64,000 nt of DNA. Origin: Oncomelania hupensis (taxonomy: Eukaryota > Mollusca > Gastropoda > Littorinimorpha > Pomatiopsidae). Below the pieces are notes generated by a model. The model saw only the letters and a list, made by a program, of their open reading frames with translations. It had not been told where the DNA came from and made no database searches. Where the stretch lies: the NCBI GenBank assembly GCA_036898135.1, contig CM072526.1, positions 56,275,108-56,339,107 on the forward strand, given 5' to 3'. Positions 44,079 to 57,014 of the stretch are shown piece by piece. Position 1 is the first letter of the stretch. Every line of letters starts with the position of its first letter. The translations under genes were made by a program, and so were the position numbers.

Positions 44079-47018
44079 AATTTAAAACTACAAATTAGCA
44101 AGATCCGCACGAGAAACAACATCGTCATAGGAACCTGGAATGTCAGGACCCTAACTGCGGAAGGAAAATTAGAAGAACTGGCCCACGAGCTGGACCACTA
44201 TCGATGGAACATTCTAGGTATCAGCGAACTGCGCTGGAAAGACCTAGGTGAAACAACGACTGACAAAGGCCACAAGTTCTATTTCAGCGGTAGAGTTGAC
44301 AGGCACGAACACGGCGTTGGATTCTTGGTCCACAAGAACATTCTAGCCACTGTCATGGGTTGCCGCCCAGTCTCCAGTAGACTCATTACCATCCGTCTGA
44401 GAGCAACCCCTTTCAACATTACCATCATCCAGGCCTATGCCCCAACATCAAACTATGAAGACAGCGAAGTGGAGGATTTTTATGAAAATCTACAGGCGGC
44501 TCTTGACCAAGTGCCGAAGAAGGACATAGTCATAGTGCAAGGCGACTGGAATGCCAAGGTTTGTCAAGATGCGCACCACAACTGGGGAGACACATGTGGA
44601 CCCCACTGCAACAATGAGACAAATGACAGGAGTCTGAGGCTATTGGAGTTTGCCAGATACAACAATCTGGTACTGGCAAACACGCTTGGTCTCCACAAAA
44701 AATCCAGACGATGGACATGGCACAGTCCCGGCGGGGAGCATCATAACCAGATCGACTACATCAAGGTCAAGAAACGCTTCAGATCAAGCATCAACATTGG
44801 CAGGACACGCACTTTTCCAGGAGCAGACATCGGAAGTGACCACGATTCCGTGATGATGTCTATCCGGCTCCATTTGAAGTGAGTAAATACAGCAAAGTGC
44901 ACTAGGCTGAAGTTCGACCTGGACAAACTGCAAGACCCAGAGGTGGCAGAACTATTTCAGGCCACAATTGGAGGGAAATTTGCACCACTGCTCATTTTGG
45001 GGGCTGGCGAAGTAGATGTCAACACCATGACCACTACCTTCAACTCAGCTGTAACAGATGCCGCCACTGAGATCCTTGGCACGCACCGACCAAAGAAGAA
45101 GCCGTGGATCACACCTGAACGTTTGGATCTGTGTGATAAACGAAGAGAGTTAAAAAAGAAAAAGAACACCTACCGAAAAATCAACAATGACATCTGAAAA
45201 GGCATGCGCACAGCAAAGGAAAACTGGATAGAAGATCAATGCCAGGAAATAGAGAACAGTCTGAACAAGAACAACAGCAAGAAGGCCTACCAGACTGTGA
45301 AGCGGCTGGCAAGTGTTAAACAGCCCAAAGTCTCCACGATCCAAAGCAAGTCTGGCATATGCCTTACAGAAGAACAAGAAGTCTTGGACAGATGGACAGA
45401 GTACTGCTCTGACCTTTACAACCATACACCAAATGGAGACACATCAGTTCTAGCATGTCCTGAGAACAGAGAAGAAGAAGAAATCCTCCCAATTCTCCGG
45501 GAAGAAGTTGAGGCAGCAGTGCAATCGCTGAAGAAAGGGAAGTCAGCGGGAGTGAACATACCAGCGGAACTGCTACAAGCAGGAGGAGAAGCGATGATTG
45601 ATGCCCTCAGCATTATCTGTAACAAGATCTGGCAGAGTGGGGAGTGGCCTACACCATGGACCCAGTCGCTTGTCATCACTCTTTCCAAAAAAGGTAACCT
45701 TCAGGAGTGTGAAAATTACCGCACCATCAGCCTCATCAGCCATCCTAGCAAGGTCCTCCTGAAAATAATACTCAACAGATTGAAACCCCAAGCTGAACAA
45801 ATCATAGCTGAAGAACAAGCAGGATTCATGGCAGGGCGAAGTACCACTGAACAGATTTTCAACCTCAGAATAAGCTGTGAGAAATACCTACAGCACCAAC
45901 AACATTTATATCATGTGCTCATAGACTTCAAGAAGGCGTTTGACCGAGTCTGGCATGCAGCTCTATGGGCAACAATGAAAGTGTACAACATCAGCCCTAA
46001 AATTATAGAAGTCATCAAAAGCCTGTATGACCAGGCTAACAGTGCAGTCCTCCATAACAGCGTCATCGGGAACTGGTTCACAACAACAATTGGTGTGCGT
46101 CAAGGATGCCTACTCTCTCCAACACTCTTCCACATCTTCCTACAGCGCATCATGTTAGATGCTCTTGCAGATCACGAAGGCACAGTCAGCATAGGGGGTA
46201 GAGCAATCTCCAATCTTCGTTTTGCGGATGACATTGATGGATTGGCTGGAGAGGAACAAGAACTTGAACAGCTGGTGCTGAGGCTTGACACAGCCTCCAG
46301 AGCTTTTGGAATGGAAATAAGTGCAGAGAAGACCAAAATGATGACCAACAACACCAATGGCATCAACACGGACATCAAAGTCTAAGGCCAATCCCTCAAC
46401 ACAGTGCATAGCTTCAAATATTTGGGAGCCATTGTGTCAGACAATGGGTCCCGACAGGAAGTCCTCTCCAGGATCGCACAAACAACTGCTGCCATGACAA
46501 GGTTGAAGCCCATTTGGAAAAACAGGACCATCAGTCTACATTCCAAAGTAAGACTGCTGCGCTCCCTTGTCATCTCCATCTTCCTATATGCTTGCGAAGC
46601 ATGGACCCTCACAGCAGATCTACAACGAAGAATACAAAGCATGGAGATGAGGTGCTACAGAAGACTTCTGGGCATTTCCTATACCCAACACATCACCAAC
46701 GACGAAGTCCGACAGACCATCACACAAGCCATTGGACAACACGATGACCTGCTCACAGTGGTGAAGAAACGGAAACTCCGATTGTATGGCCACGTCACCA
46801 CATCATCAGGCCTTGACAAGACCATTCTGCAAGGCACAGTGCAAGGAGGTAGAAGAAGAGGGAGACCGAAAAATAGATGGGAGGACAACATTCGAGAATG
46901 GACTGGTTTGACACTGAGCGAAGCCATCAGGGCTGCTGAGGACAGAGAAAGATGGAGTATTCTGGTTAAACTATCATCTGTGGTGCCCCTACGACCTTCG
47001 GGTTACGGGACAGGATAG
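44079..47018 (+). pseudogene. Endonuclease-reverse transcriptase of RTE LINE with three stops
   Basis: A single frame encodes about 980 residues. The endonuclease begins IGTWNVRTL (44130 onward), continues with ELRWKDLG, IIQAYAPTS and QGDWNAKV, and ends near SDHDSVMMS. A linker precedes the RT, which has ISLISHPSKVLLKIILNRL, DFKKAFDRVWH, GVRQGCLLSPTLF and FADDIDGL, then the C-terminal region GRRRGRPKNRW. GTWNVRTL-type endonucleases and this C-terminus are typical of the RTE clade. The frame is broken only by nonsense codons: TGA 44880-44882, TGA 45195-45197 and TAA 46383-46385. At the third site copy A has CAA. There are no frameshifts. Inactive as it stands. Confidence 0.9.
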
Positions 47019-47029
47019 GATAGGATAGG
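44079..47029 (+). mobile_element. RTE-type LINE, copy B
   Basis: A 2.95-kb non-LTR retrotransposon with an N-terminal apurinic endonuclease, a reverse transcriptase and a (GGATA)n tail at 47013-47029. The reading frame is open from 44079 without an ATG, so the 5' end is truncated or the start lies upstream and is lost. The 3' 870 bp are close to identical to copy A at 29305-30195. No target duplication could be identified around this copy. Confidence 0.9.
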
Positions 47030-47277
47030 ACTAGAACATGAATAAATTCAGCATTCTTATGGTAACAGATGGCATTTAAGTTGTAAACATTGTAGGCCAA
47101 ATAAACAAGATGCTAATTGTATTTCAGTGTAAAATTGTAACATTGTTTGAAAACGGATGAATATTATTATCATGTCTTTAGCTTATATACTAAAAATAGA
47201 TACTGCATAAAACATATTAGAATAGGCCATTCAAATCATTACTTCATTGTTGATCATAAGATAACTATGGCTGGAAC

Positions 47278-47367
<90 letters not shown>

Positions 47368-47689
47368 ACTATTATTATTAGTAGTACATTATTATATGAG
47401 ACAAGCCCAGTCCACCATGCCAAGTGATCTCAGGGCTATATCATGTTATCTTCCAAGTTTAATAATAATAATACAGGATGCTATATACGCGCCTTTCCCC
47501 AAATCAATCAGGTTCAAAGCGCGGCGATCTATACCAACATACATGCTCACCTGTCTCATCCACCCTCACACACACCAAATACACATCCATCACTCAAACA
47601 GGTGGTGTAAAGGGAGGGAGATCGCTATTAGAAGACGGAAGAAATTCAAATGTTTATTTTTGAAATTTTTATATTGACTGCATCCTGTA
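47030..47689. other. Gene-free spacer with (TTA)n microsatellite
   Basis: A TTA run of about 29 units spans 47279-47366. Downstream, gctatatacgcgcctttccc and ttcaaagcgcggcgatctat form the edge of what looks like another old dispersed repeat. No gene. Confidence 0.7.
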
Positions 47690-47845
47690 CCATTATTGAA
47701 GGGAGGGAGGAAACCGGAGTGCCCGGAGAAAACCTTCGGTGACCTCAATAGTCTCGTACTTAAATCACATACGTCCGCCCCATGCAGGAATCGAACCCGC
47801 GACCTTCGGCATAGGAAACCGGCGCAATCAGCTAATTATAATACA
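47690..47845 (-). mobile_element. tRNA-derived SINE
   Basis: On the minus strand a B box GGTTCGATTCC (47797-47787) follows an A-box-like TAGCTGATTG (47834-47825) at tRNA-like spacing. Downstream comes TTTTCTCCGGGCACTCCGG and tttcctcc, a core that I recall from several metazoan SINE families. The pol III promoter boxes mark the 5' head. The 3' end is not well defined. No tRNA could be folded from it, so it is not a functional tRNA gene. Confidence 0.7.
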
Positions 47846-47868
47846 TGTAGTCCTAATAATAACATTAC

Positions 47869-47870
<2 letters not shown>

Positions 47871-47940
<70 letters not shown>
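47871..47940 (+). repeat. (AAT)n microsatellite
   Basis: About 23 AAT units, followed by cattacatttatagcgcac, a junction seen beside trinucleotide runs that began as tails of dispersed repeats. Confidence 0.95.
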
Positions 47941-47943
<3 letters not shown>

Positions 47944-49661
47944 TTACATTTATAGCGCACAGTTCATTGTGCTGACCATCACTTGCATACATAAAAGCAT
48001 AATGAGTAAAAAGTGCTTATAAAAAGAGTATATAAATGATAAGTATCACATTAGCATCACAAACAAACATAAGTTTAAAAGGCTAATAACAACAAATGTA
48101 TGTACTTTACTCTTGTGATGTGTTTATCATTGTCTTATGCAGCTATTGTTTTGAGGAACAATTCATTTTGTATTCACTGTAAATTTTTGTCTTTTTTTTT
48201 AATCCTTTTTTCGAAATAATTTTACAGGGAATATTATTCCTTTGTTTGTGTACAGTTACACTTTACCATAAGATTAAGACGGTGCTTTTTTCTTGCAGAT
48301 GTGTGCAAAAAAGGCATAGCGTAGATGTGTATAAACACTTACAATGCACATTGCACTTGCTGTACAGTGTACAGTTATTCTACTTTTTTTCTAGTCTTTA
48401 GAAATGCTAAGAATAATTTTGTAAACAATTTTATCATTTGAATAGTAACTGTTATGCATACATGTCATACATACATGTACTCGGTGCATAATTGTACCTA
48501 TACATACAACTTGAAACAACAAGATCTGGAGACAACCTTTATATTCAGTGCTTCAGATTGTTTTCAGACATCATGGGCCCAATGACCCATGGCCATGCAA
48601 AATGATGTGTCAATTTTCAAAAAGATGGGTAATTGACAATCAAAGGTATTCGTATCGTATGTTCACCTAGTCCTTCTTGATTTTTATGACACGCCAGGCT
48701 GGCGCATTCACGTTGACTGTTACGCGCCATTCTGATAAAATATGCGCCAATGGCGCGGGCGCTCCAACAATCTGAAGTACTGATATTCAGGATATATTAT
48801 GCCTTCTTTGTTTTAAAACCAATGATAATTTATACACTGTGAAAATAGTGATGTTTGCCTCTTTTAATCATTTTCATATTCAGATACTGATATTGCAGTT
48901 ACCTTTAAAATAGAACTAATTATAAGTTTCTATGAAAAATAAAATTGGTCTGTTTCCACTTTTTCCTTATGAGGACTGGACAATCACTCATTATCATAGG
49001 ACAGACAACATAAGTGGCCACACTAACCTTACCCGCACCTCCTTTGATGCCCATAACAGGGGGACCGGATATTGATACCCCACCACTTGGCACTACTTGA
49101 CACAGATCTAGGCGCCACCACCACAGACTGCAGCATCACGACCCCCCAAAGGGACCATGATCTCGAATGTAGGCGTCAAAGAGCACCACTTATCTGTAAC
49201 CGTTCTGCAGTTCCATTGCAAAATCGACAGTCTTTCTCGACCCGACTGAGTCATTTTGAGGCAACCTGACTGTAGGACAGAGGCGGAGAGGCCACGCCTG
49301 GCTGGGAGTCAACCGCTAAACCTGAACCAGGACATCTCGTGTAACATGTGTGGACAGGGCCGCCAAAATGTCTCTTAAACACTCTACTAAGTCAACAACA
49401 ATAAGAAGAAAAAGACTTTATTTTAAATCAATAATTAAAATCTAAAACTCTCAACTAGTAAAACAAAAAACACCCAAACTAAGCTACCAGACCGCGGGCC
49501 AGGACAAAACGATAAAATCCTAGTCAGGACCTTGATCTAAAATTTCCAACTTTAAAAATTTTCCTATTTACCCTATCCTACAAATAAATTTAAAAGATAA
49601 GGTATCACACCCACCGTCTTACAAGGAGCCAAGGACTCTAAAAGGAATGGCAGTGCCGGTA
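47941..49661. other. Gene-free spacer
   Basis: AT-rich. A GC-richer patch at about 48690-48765 (gacacgccaggctggcgcat, atgcgccaatggcgcgggcg) contains small GGCGC palindromes. 49030-49330 is moderately GC-rich with a 65-codon frame that shows no domain. No gene recognised. Confidence 0.5.
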
Positions 49662-49680
49662 GATGCTGACCATCAATGCA

Positions 49681-50537
<857 letters not shown>

Positions 50538-50556
50538 GATGCTGACCATCAATGCA

Positions 50557-51258
50557 CAAAGCCAGTTGACACGTTTGCAGAGCCGGTAGCTGCCGAACGT
50601 AACACTCTCCCTTGTGGGTCTCCCTCACAGACCACGACGGTAGGCCAAGCTGACCACCCACACTGCAAACAAGAAATGGGATCCGATTAAATGAGGCTAA
50701 TTGCTGCCTCAGCCCATGTTATTTTAGTTGTAGAATTACACCATTTCTTTACAAGAAATGGGATGCGATTAAATGAGGCTAATCTGCTTCAGCTTATGCG
50801 AATGTTTATTAGCTTTAGCCAGAATTTATTCAGAAATATGTAATAAGAAAGAAATCAATAATATTCTCCTTATTATTATTAGTGTATGAAGTTTAGGTTG
50901 AGAAAAATAGTTTTAGCTGTGAAGAAATGTTGTCTGGTGTTGTGTCGTTTGTGTAACACATACATTGATTTGCAATAAAAATCAAAAATAAATATAATTA
51001 AACAACATTTTTATTTCTCAAAACTTAAGACATTTTATTTTGCAAAAGAAAATAAATTAATAATATTCCATATTTTAACATAGTAGGCATAGGGCATGAA
51101 GTGTACGAAGGAACACAGAATTTCAAACAAGTTATATTGATAAATAATCAGGCAAAATTTATACTTTCATATTCAAGGTCATTAATTGAGTTAGATTTTG
51201 AATTTGAAAGAAAGAAAGAAAACCAGCTTCCACTTCAACGTTATTAAGAAGAAGAAAA
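50557..51258. other. Spacer upstream of the second Ty3/gypsy gag
   Basis: A diverged direct repeat is present: acaagaaatgggatccgatt near 50668 and acaagaaatgggatgcgatt near 50751, each followed by aaatgaggctaat. I looked for a match to the region after 56363 and found no LTR pair. A purine-rich run (gaaagaaagaaag) lies about 50 bp before the gag ATG. Confidence 0.5.
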
Positions 51259-52365
51259 ATGGCTGATCGAAGAGACCAAGAAGATAGGGAATTTTTGGAA
51301 ATGGAGCGGAGAAGAAATAGAAGGCTTATAGATGAAGTGGAGCAAGAGTTGTATGGACTTGAACAGCAGCGACAGGAGTTGATGCAAGATCAACCGCGTC
51401 AGAGTCCTGGGCATGAACAATATGCAAGAAATGTTGATCTACCACGTGGAAATTGGGGACGTTCACCCCGAGATGAAGTATATGATCAGGAAATGAACAA
51501 TAACCACCCTCAACTTCATGGACCAGGAAGCGTGGAAGCAAATTTTGACCCTTTACCTCGAGGGCCAGCGTCTATCAAAGTGCGACCGGATCCTTATGAT
51601 GGAAGTCAAACTTGGGAAGAATGGGAAGAGCACTTCGATTGCTGTGCATTGCTGGGTCGGTGGAGCATGGCCGAGAAAACCTTGGTGCTGGCAGCTATGT
51701 TAAGGGGAACAGCACGCACCTTTTATCAAGGATTAAATCCCTACATTAAAAGATGCTATGGTGAGCTGATGCAGTGTATGCGCCGTAGATTTGGCTGTCA
51801 GTCAAAACATCAACAATTTTGGGTCACGAAGCTGGAAGGAAGAATGCGAAAACAAGATAAGCCTATTGCTAAGCTAGCTGATGAATTGCTGCTGTTGGTA
51901 CGAAGAGCTTACCCAAGGGATATGACTGAGGCAAACATTCATCAAATTGCTTTACAGCAAATGTACAAGAGTATGGATAATGACACTAAATGGAAATGCA
52001 TTGAACGTCGATGCACAAGTTTGCAAGAAGCTGTGGAGATTGCGGAGACCTATGAAACATTCATGCGCACGAGCAAGAGAACAACGCGTGAAGTTCACAC
52101 TCTGGATAGTCGTACGTCCAACGATGCCCAACTGTTGAACCTAACAGAAAGAATCCAACAACTAGAACTTCAATGTACTCAATCCATAAACGCTGTAAGT
52201 TCATCTGCCAAGCCTACTACAACTCCATTGGCAGATACTGATCGCAGAGACCAACAAACTCCTTGGCAGCGAGGGCAATGCTACATTTGTCATTCTGACC
52301 AACACAGGCTTAAACAATGCCCTATCTATTTGAAATGCAAGCAACTGCAAAGACAGGGAAACTAG
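51259..52365 (+). CDS. gag: Gag protein of the second Ty3/gypsy element
   Basis: A 368-aa structural protein. Residues 1-45 are a highly charged coiled coil. Residues about 110-270 form the capsid-like helical core (YDGSQTWEEWEEHF, LRGTARTFYQGL, KQDKPIAKLADELLLLVR). One CCHC zinc knuckle CX2CX4HX4C uses C341, C344, H349 and C354. The ATG at 51259 has a good context (aaaaATGG). The stop TAG (52363-52365) follows directly on a GGGAAAC heptamer, so a fraction of ribosomes can slip into pol. The frame is intact. Confidence 0.9.
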   Translation: MADRRDQEDREFLEMERRRNRRLIDEVEQELYGLEQQRQELMQDQPRQSPGHEQYARNVDLPRGNWGRSPRDEVYDQEMNNNHPQLHGPGSVEANFDPLPRGPASIKVRPDPYDGSQTWEEWEEHFDCCALLGRWSMAEKTLVLAAMLRGTARTFYQGLNPYIKRCYGELMQCMRRRFGCQSKHQQFWVTKLEGRMRKQDKPIAKLADELLLLVRRAYPRDMTEANIHQIALQQMYKSMDNDTKWKCIERRCTSLQEAVEIAETYETFMRTSKRTTREVHTLDSRTSNDAQLLNLTERIQQLELQCTQSINAVSSSAKPTTTPLADTDRRDQQTPWQRGQCYICHSDQHRLKQCPIYLKCKQLQRQGN

Positions 52366-52419
52366 AATCTGCCTCTTCAGCAGGCCAGGAAGAGGTGATT
52401 ACAACATCAATAAGGCCTG
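52356..52419 (+). promoter_or_regulatory. -1 ribosomal frameshift signal: slippery heptamer plus pseudoknot
   Basis: G GGA AAC (52356-52362) sits in gag frame as X XXY YYZ and abuts the gag stop codon. After a 9-nt spacer, CCTCTTC (52372-52378) pairs with GAAGAGG (52389-52395). Within the 10-nt loop, CAGGCC (52381-52386) pairs with GGCCTG (52414-52419). This gives an H-type pseudoknot with stem 1 of 7 bp, stem 2 of 6 bp, loop 1 of 2 nt and the last loop of 18 nt. Slipping back one base reads GGG AAA CTA, which enters pol exactly. The spacing matches known retroviral and coronaviral signals. Confidence 0.85.
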
Positions 52420-55400
52420 AAGAAGATCAACAGCAAACTAAGATAACGGACAAAGAACTGAATGAACCAGAAGTCACCATACGCGTTCCAGTATATGTAT
52501 CTGCTGATAACCTTCAATCTGTGAATGACAATGTAAAAACTCTACAAGTAGGAGAGAGAACTTCTACTGACAATGATAATGGAATGTTCGCTGAATGCAA
52601 ATTGTATGGCATTGCAGTCGATTTTTTGTTGGATACTGGTTCTGCTGCTACACTATTGAATAGCCAAGTGTATAAACTGATACCTGAAGACCGTAGACCA
52701 GAACTGTATCAAACTCAAATAAGACTTGTTGGTGTAAATGGATGCAGAGTCAATACACTGGGCGTTGCTGATATAGAAGTAGAGTTTCAACATCAGAGCT
52801 TTACTATTCCATGTATTATATGTGATATGCAGATTGATGCCATTCTGGGACAAGATTTTACAATTCAGTGTATCAAATACGTTGATATTGAGAGGTTGAA
52901 AATGGTAACCAAACAAGGAAAAGAAATTGCTTTGTTTCTTGGTGGAAAATCACAGATGGTTTGTCGTGTCACAGCTTCTCAGTCAGTCCCCATTCCTGCA
53001 AAGTCAATTATGAACATTTCAGTTTCTGTTAGTGCAAAAGAGTATTTGGAATCTACCATGTTGTTAGAACCTTCCTTGGATGTAGTTAAAGGGAAGCAAC
53101 TTTACCTTGCTCCAATGTTGACTAATGAAAAAGACAATACAACTGCAATAGTAGTGAATTTGTCCGACGGTGATATGAAACTTTATCCAAATACTTATTT
53201 GGGCTCTGCACAATCTGCCTATTCAAGGACACAAAATATTAAACACACACATCGTGTTGATACAAAAAGTCTTCAAAATGATCAACTACCAGAGTATCTA
53301 CAGGAACTTTTTGAAAGGAGTAAAATTCACCTTGATGAACAACAAGCTCAAGCTTTGAAAGAATCAATGAAAAAATATCAACACATATTTTCAAAGTCTG
53401 CTGATGATATGGGGAAAACACAAAAGACCAGGTTTCAAATTCACACTGGTCAAACTGCTCCTATTAGACAACGAGCTAGAAGATTACCGCTGGGAAAAAG
53501 AGAAGCGGAAAGAGAAGAAGTACAAAGAATGCTAGCAGGAAATATCATAGAACCCTCAAATAGTGCCTGGGCTAGTCCAACTTGCCTGGTCTACAAGAAA
53601 GATGGAACAGTTCGGTTCTGCGTGGACTACAGGAAGCTGAACGAAGTAACTGTGAAAGACGCATATCCTCTACCTCACATTGATGAGTGTTTAGATGCTC
53701 TTACAGGGTCTAAATGGTTCAGCACTATGGATTTGCAAAGTGGATTTTGGCAGATTCCTATGGATACAGAGGAGGATAAGCAAAAGACTGCTTTTATAAC
53801 TGGGATGGGACTTTACCAATTTACAGTACTCAGTTTTGGTCTAACCAACGCTCCTGCAGCTTTTCAGAGAATGATGGAGGACGTCCTTCGTGGATTACAA
53901 TGGGATGAATGTGTTTTATTCATGGACGATACCATTGTTCCTTCTCCCACTTTTGAAATGGGCTTACAACGATTGGAACATGTATGGCAACGTTTGGAAG
54001 AAGCAAATCTAAAATTGAAACCATCAAAATGCTTATTTTTCCAGAAGGAAATTAAGTTCTTGGGACACATTGTCAGTGAAGAAGGTATTCAAACTGACCC
54101 TTGCAAGACAAAATCAATTGATGAATGGCCTCAACCAGTAAATGTCAAACAAGTTCGCAGTTTCCTGGGACTATGTTCTTACTACCGGAAATATGTAGAA
54201 AATTTCGCCAGCATTGCCAAACCATTGCACAGATTGTGTGAGAAAGGTGCATGTTTCAAGTGGACTGATGAATGCTCTCAAGCCTTTGCTACTCTTAAAA
54301 ACAGATTAACTTCAGCTCCCATATTAGGTTATCCTAGACTGGGACAGCAATTCATTTTAGACACAGACGCCAGTGACTGTTCTGTAGGTGCAGTTTTGTC
54401 ACAAATGCAAGATGGCAAGGAAAGAGTGATTGCTTACTACAGCTCTACTCTTACTCACAGTGAGACTAATTATTGTGTGACACGGAAAGAACTGTTAGCA
54501 GTGATTAAAGCTTTAGAAAGATTTCACTACTACCTGTATGGACAAGAAATTCTTTTGCGTACTGATAACTCTGCAGTGAGTTGGGTGAAAAATCTGAAAA
54601 ATCCCTCAGGTCAAGTAATGCGTTGGCTACAACAATTAGAAACATATAACCTAAAAGTTATACACAGGCCTGGAACACAACATAGAAATGCTGATGCCTT
54701 GTCACGACACCCTTGTTCTACATGTACAAGAATACAATGCAAGGAGGAAGAAGGGAGACAACCAGATGACGAAATACCTGTGGCCGAGTTGGATGTTATA
54801 AAAGTGGAGACTTCATCTTTGAACGAATTTTCATCTCCAAATGTTGAGACAGATGTACAGTGCTATATGGCAAATAGTAAAAGAAAGGCTAATGGAGAAC
54901 TGAATCAAGCTGGAAATGACAAACCTAATGACTCTGAAGAAACACAGCAACCTGATTTGGGTCAAGGTCCAAGTAAAGAAATTTCTTCCTTGGACTTGCA
55001 ACTAAAGGATGATACAACAAAACAATATACTGTTCCTGAATCAACTATGGAGGGTTGGGACTCTGAAACATTAAAAAATGCTCAGCTGTTGGATGAAAAT
55101 ATTTCTCCTATTTATCAAGCTAAAGAACAGAATGATGAACGACCGACTTGGAATTCAATTTCGCATCAATGTGCTGAACTTAAAGCATTGTGGGCTGCAT
55201 GGGATCGATTAATATTACACCACGGTGTGTTATATAGACGCTGTATAGACAACGGTCTAGAATTTCTACAGATTGTCGTTCCCGCAACGCTTCGGAAGTC
55301 AGTGATGAAATACTGCCATGATATTCCCACTGCTGGTCACTTTTGTGCTGATAAGGTTCTGAAACAGATGAAAAAGACATTTTATTGGCCAAAAATGCGT

Positions 55401-56363
55401 GAAAATCTGGAACATTATGTACAGCAATGTGATTGTTGTGCATCTAAAAAGACTCCTAAAAGCAAGTCTCATGCTCCTGTTGGTGAACCTATGGAACGTG
55501 TTGCATTAGACATTATGGGTCCTCTACCTATCACTCATAAAGGCAACAAATATGTGCTAGTCGTCACAGATTTATTTACAAAGTGGACAGAAGCATTTGC
55601 TATGCCTGATCAAGAGGCCCGGACAATTGCTAACATTTTTGTCAACGAGTTTGTCTGTCGGTTTGGAACGCCACTACAAATTATTACTGACCAAGGGAGT
55701 AATTTTGAAAGTAGTATCTTCAAAGAAATGTGTCATCTATTACACATTGATAAAACTAGAACAACGAGCTATCATCCACAAGCGAATGGAGGTGTGGAAA
55801 GGTTTATGAGAACACTTGCTAACATGCTAAGGATGTATTGTGAACAAAAGCAAAAGTTGTGGGACATCTAGTTACCTCAAGTTCTCATGGCTTATCGTGC
55901 TTCAGAGCATAGTACTACACAACTTACACCCAATATGATGGTGTTTGGCCGTGAAATTACGTTACCTGTGGAAGCTGTTATCCAGCGCCCAAAGGAGATC
56001 CAGCCAGATCAATCAATACCTGAGTATGTCCAGAATCTACAGTCAAAATTGTCAGAAGCTCATGAAATAGCCAGGAAAAACATCAAGAAAAGATCAACTT
56101 ACCAGAAACGATATTATGACCTTCATGCCAGGAAACGCGCCTTTACTCCAGGACAATTGGTGTGGTTGTTTGAACCCAGTCGTTCAGTGGGAATTTGCCA
56201 GAAGTTAGTTCGCCGTTGGAAAGGTCCATACCTTGTAACAAAGAAAGTAGATGATCTGACATATATGTTGAAGAAAACTGCGAAGTCAAATCCTAAAGCT
56301 TATCACATTGACAGATTAATGCCATATAAGGGTATTAATATACCCAGGTGGATGAACAACTAA
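52366..56363 (+). pseudogene. pol: Pol of the second Ty3/gypsy element, one nonsense codon
   Basis: The frame is open from 52317 and is entered by -1 slippage at 52356-52362. Numbered from 52317, protease has D106-TGS. RT has FMDD at 535-538. RNase H has D684 in DTDAS. The integrase zinc finger starts H1001 and H1008, and the core has D1065, D1125 and E1161 (D,D35E). TAG at 55869-55871 follows WDI, 23 residues after the catalytic Glu, and cuts off the integrase C-terminus. The same frame then continues to 56363 with a GPY/F module (RRWKGPYLV). A linker of about 200 acidic/Ser-rich residues separates RNase H from INT. No other stop or frameshift was seen, so inactivation is recent, or the stop is read through at low level. 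Confidence 0.92.
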
Positions 56364-56810
56364 TAAACATACACGCTTTCATTGATACTACAGACTTTGT
56401 GTACTTCAAGCTTATAATTTTTCAGCTGGATTGATTATTGAGTATGTGTGTATTTAGTAACAAGGCGAAACTAAATATTGTGACTTGAATTAAACGGAAG
56501 ATCTACAGAACACTATAAAAGAATATACAATCAAAAACTTATTCTTCTACATAACTGATGCCTACCTAATGCTCTAACAGTCACAGTTTAGTGTTTTGTG
56601 AGTAGATCTATAGTCTACCACTGTGCCGGAAACTTTCTTGACTCTGTGATGGCCTTGACAATTTTTTTTTTACTGTGGTGAAGACAAACTACGTCATACA
56701 GTTTCTAGGAATGTAACAAGATGGTTAAGCTATATGAACATGGACTGGACAACCAAAACATGAACACTTCTTATTTATGTTTGCTATAAATTTATGCTAC
56801 ACAAACTGGT

Positions 56811-56903
<93 letters not shown>

Positions 56904-56983
56904 TAATAAATAATAATAATAATAATAATAAATAATAATAAAATAAATAAAAAAAATGAAATAAAATTAGCAACAAGATGAAA

Positions 56984-57014
<31 letters not shown>

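Larger units (their letters stand above)
51259..56363 (+). mobile_element. Ty3/gypsy retrotransposon internal region, LTRs not found
   Basis: A gag ORF and a pol frame in the usual Ty3/gypsy order (PR, RT, RNase H, INT) occupy 5.1 kb. Pol lies in the -1 frame and overlaps gag by 49 nt. One nonsense codon interrupts the integrase. No terminal repeats were found in the 700 bp on either side by eye, so the LTRs may be highly diverged, deleted or further out. The poly(A) insert ending at 50537 may have disturbed the left side. It is not close to the Gmr1-like element at 5431-12026. Confidence 0.88.

Noticed and set aside
47147..47368. Poly-Leu ORF, and similar poly-Asn/poly-Leu ORFs at 47739-47975 and 50049-50506
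   Set aside because: Translations of ATT/AAT microsatellites.
47787..47834. Functional tRNA gene
   Set aside because: A and B boxes are present but the sequence does not form a cloverleaf and continues into a SINE core.
48690..48765. Regulatory CpG-rich element
   Set aside because: Only a short GGCGC-rich patch without gene context; nothing specific can be supported.
50668..50797. LTR of the second Ty3/gypsy element
   Set aside because: The short repeat (83 bp apart) is local only and has no counterpart after 56363.
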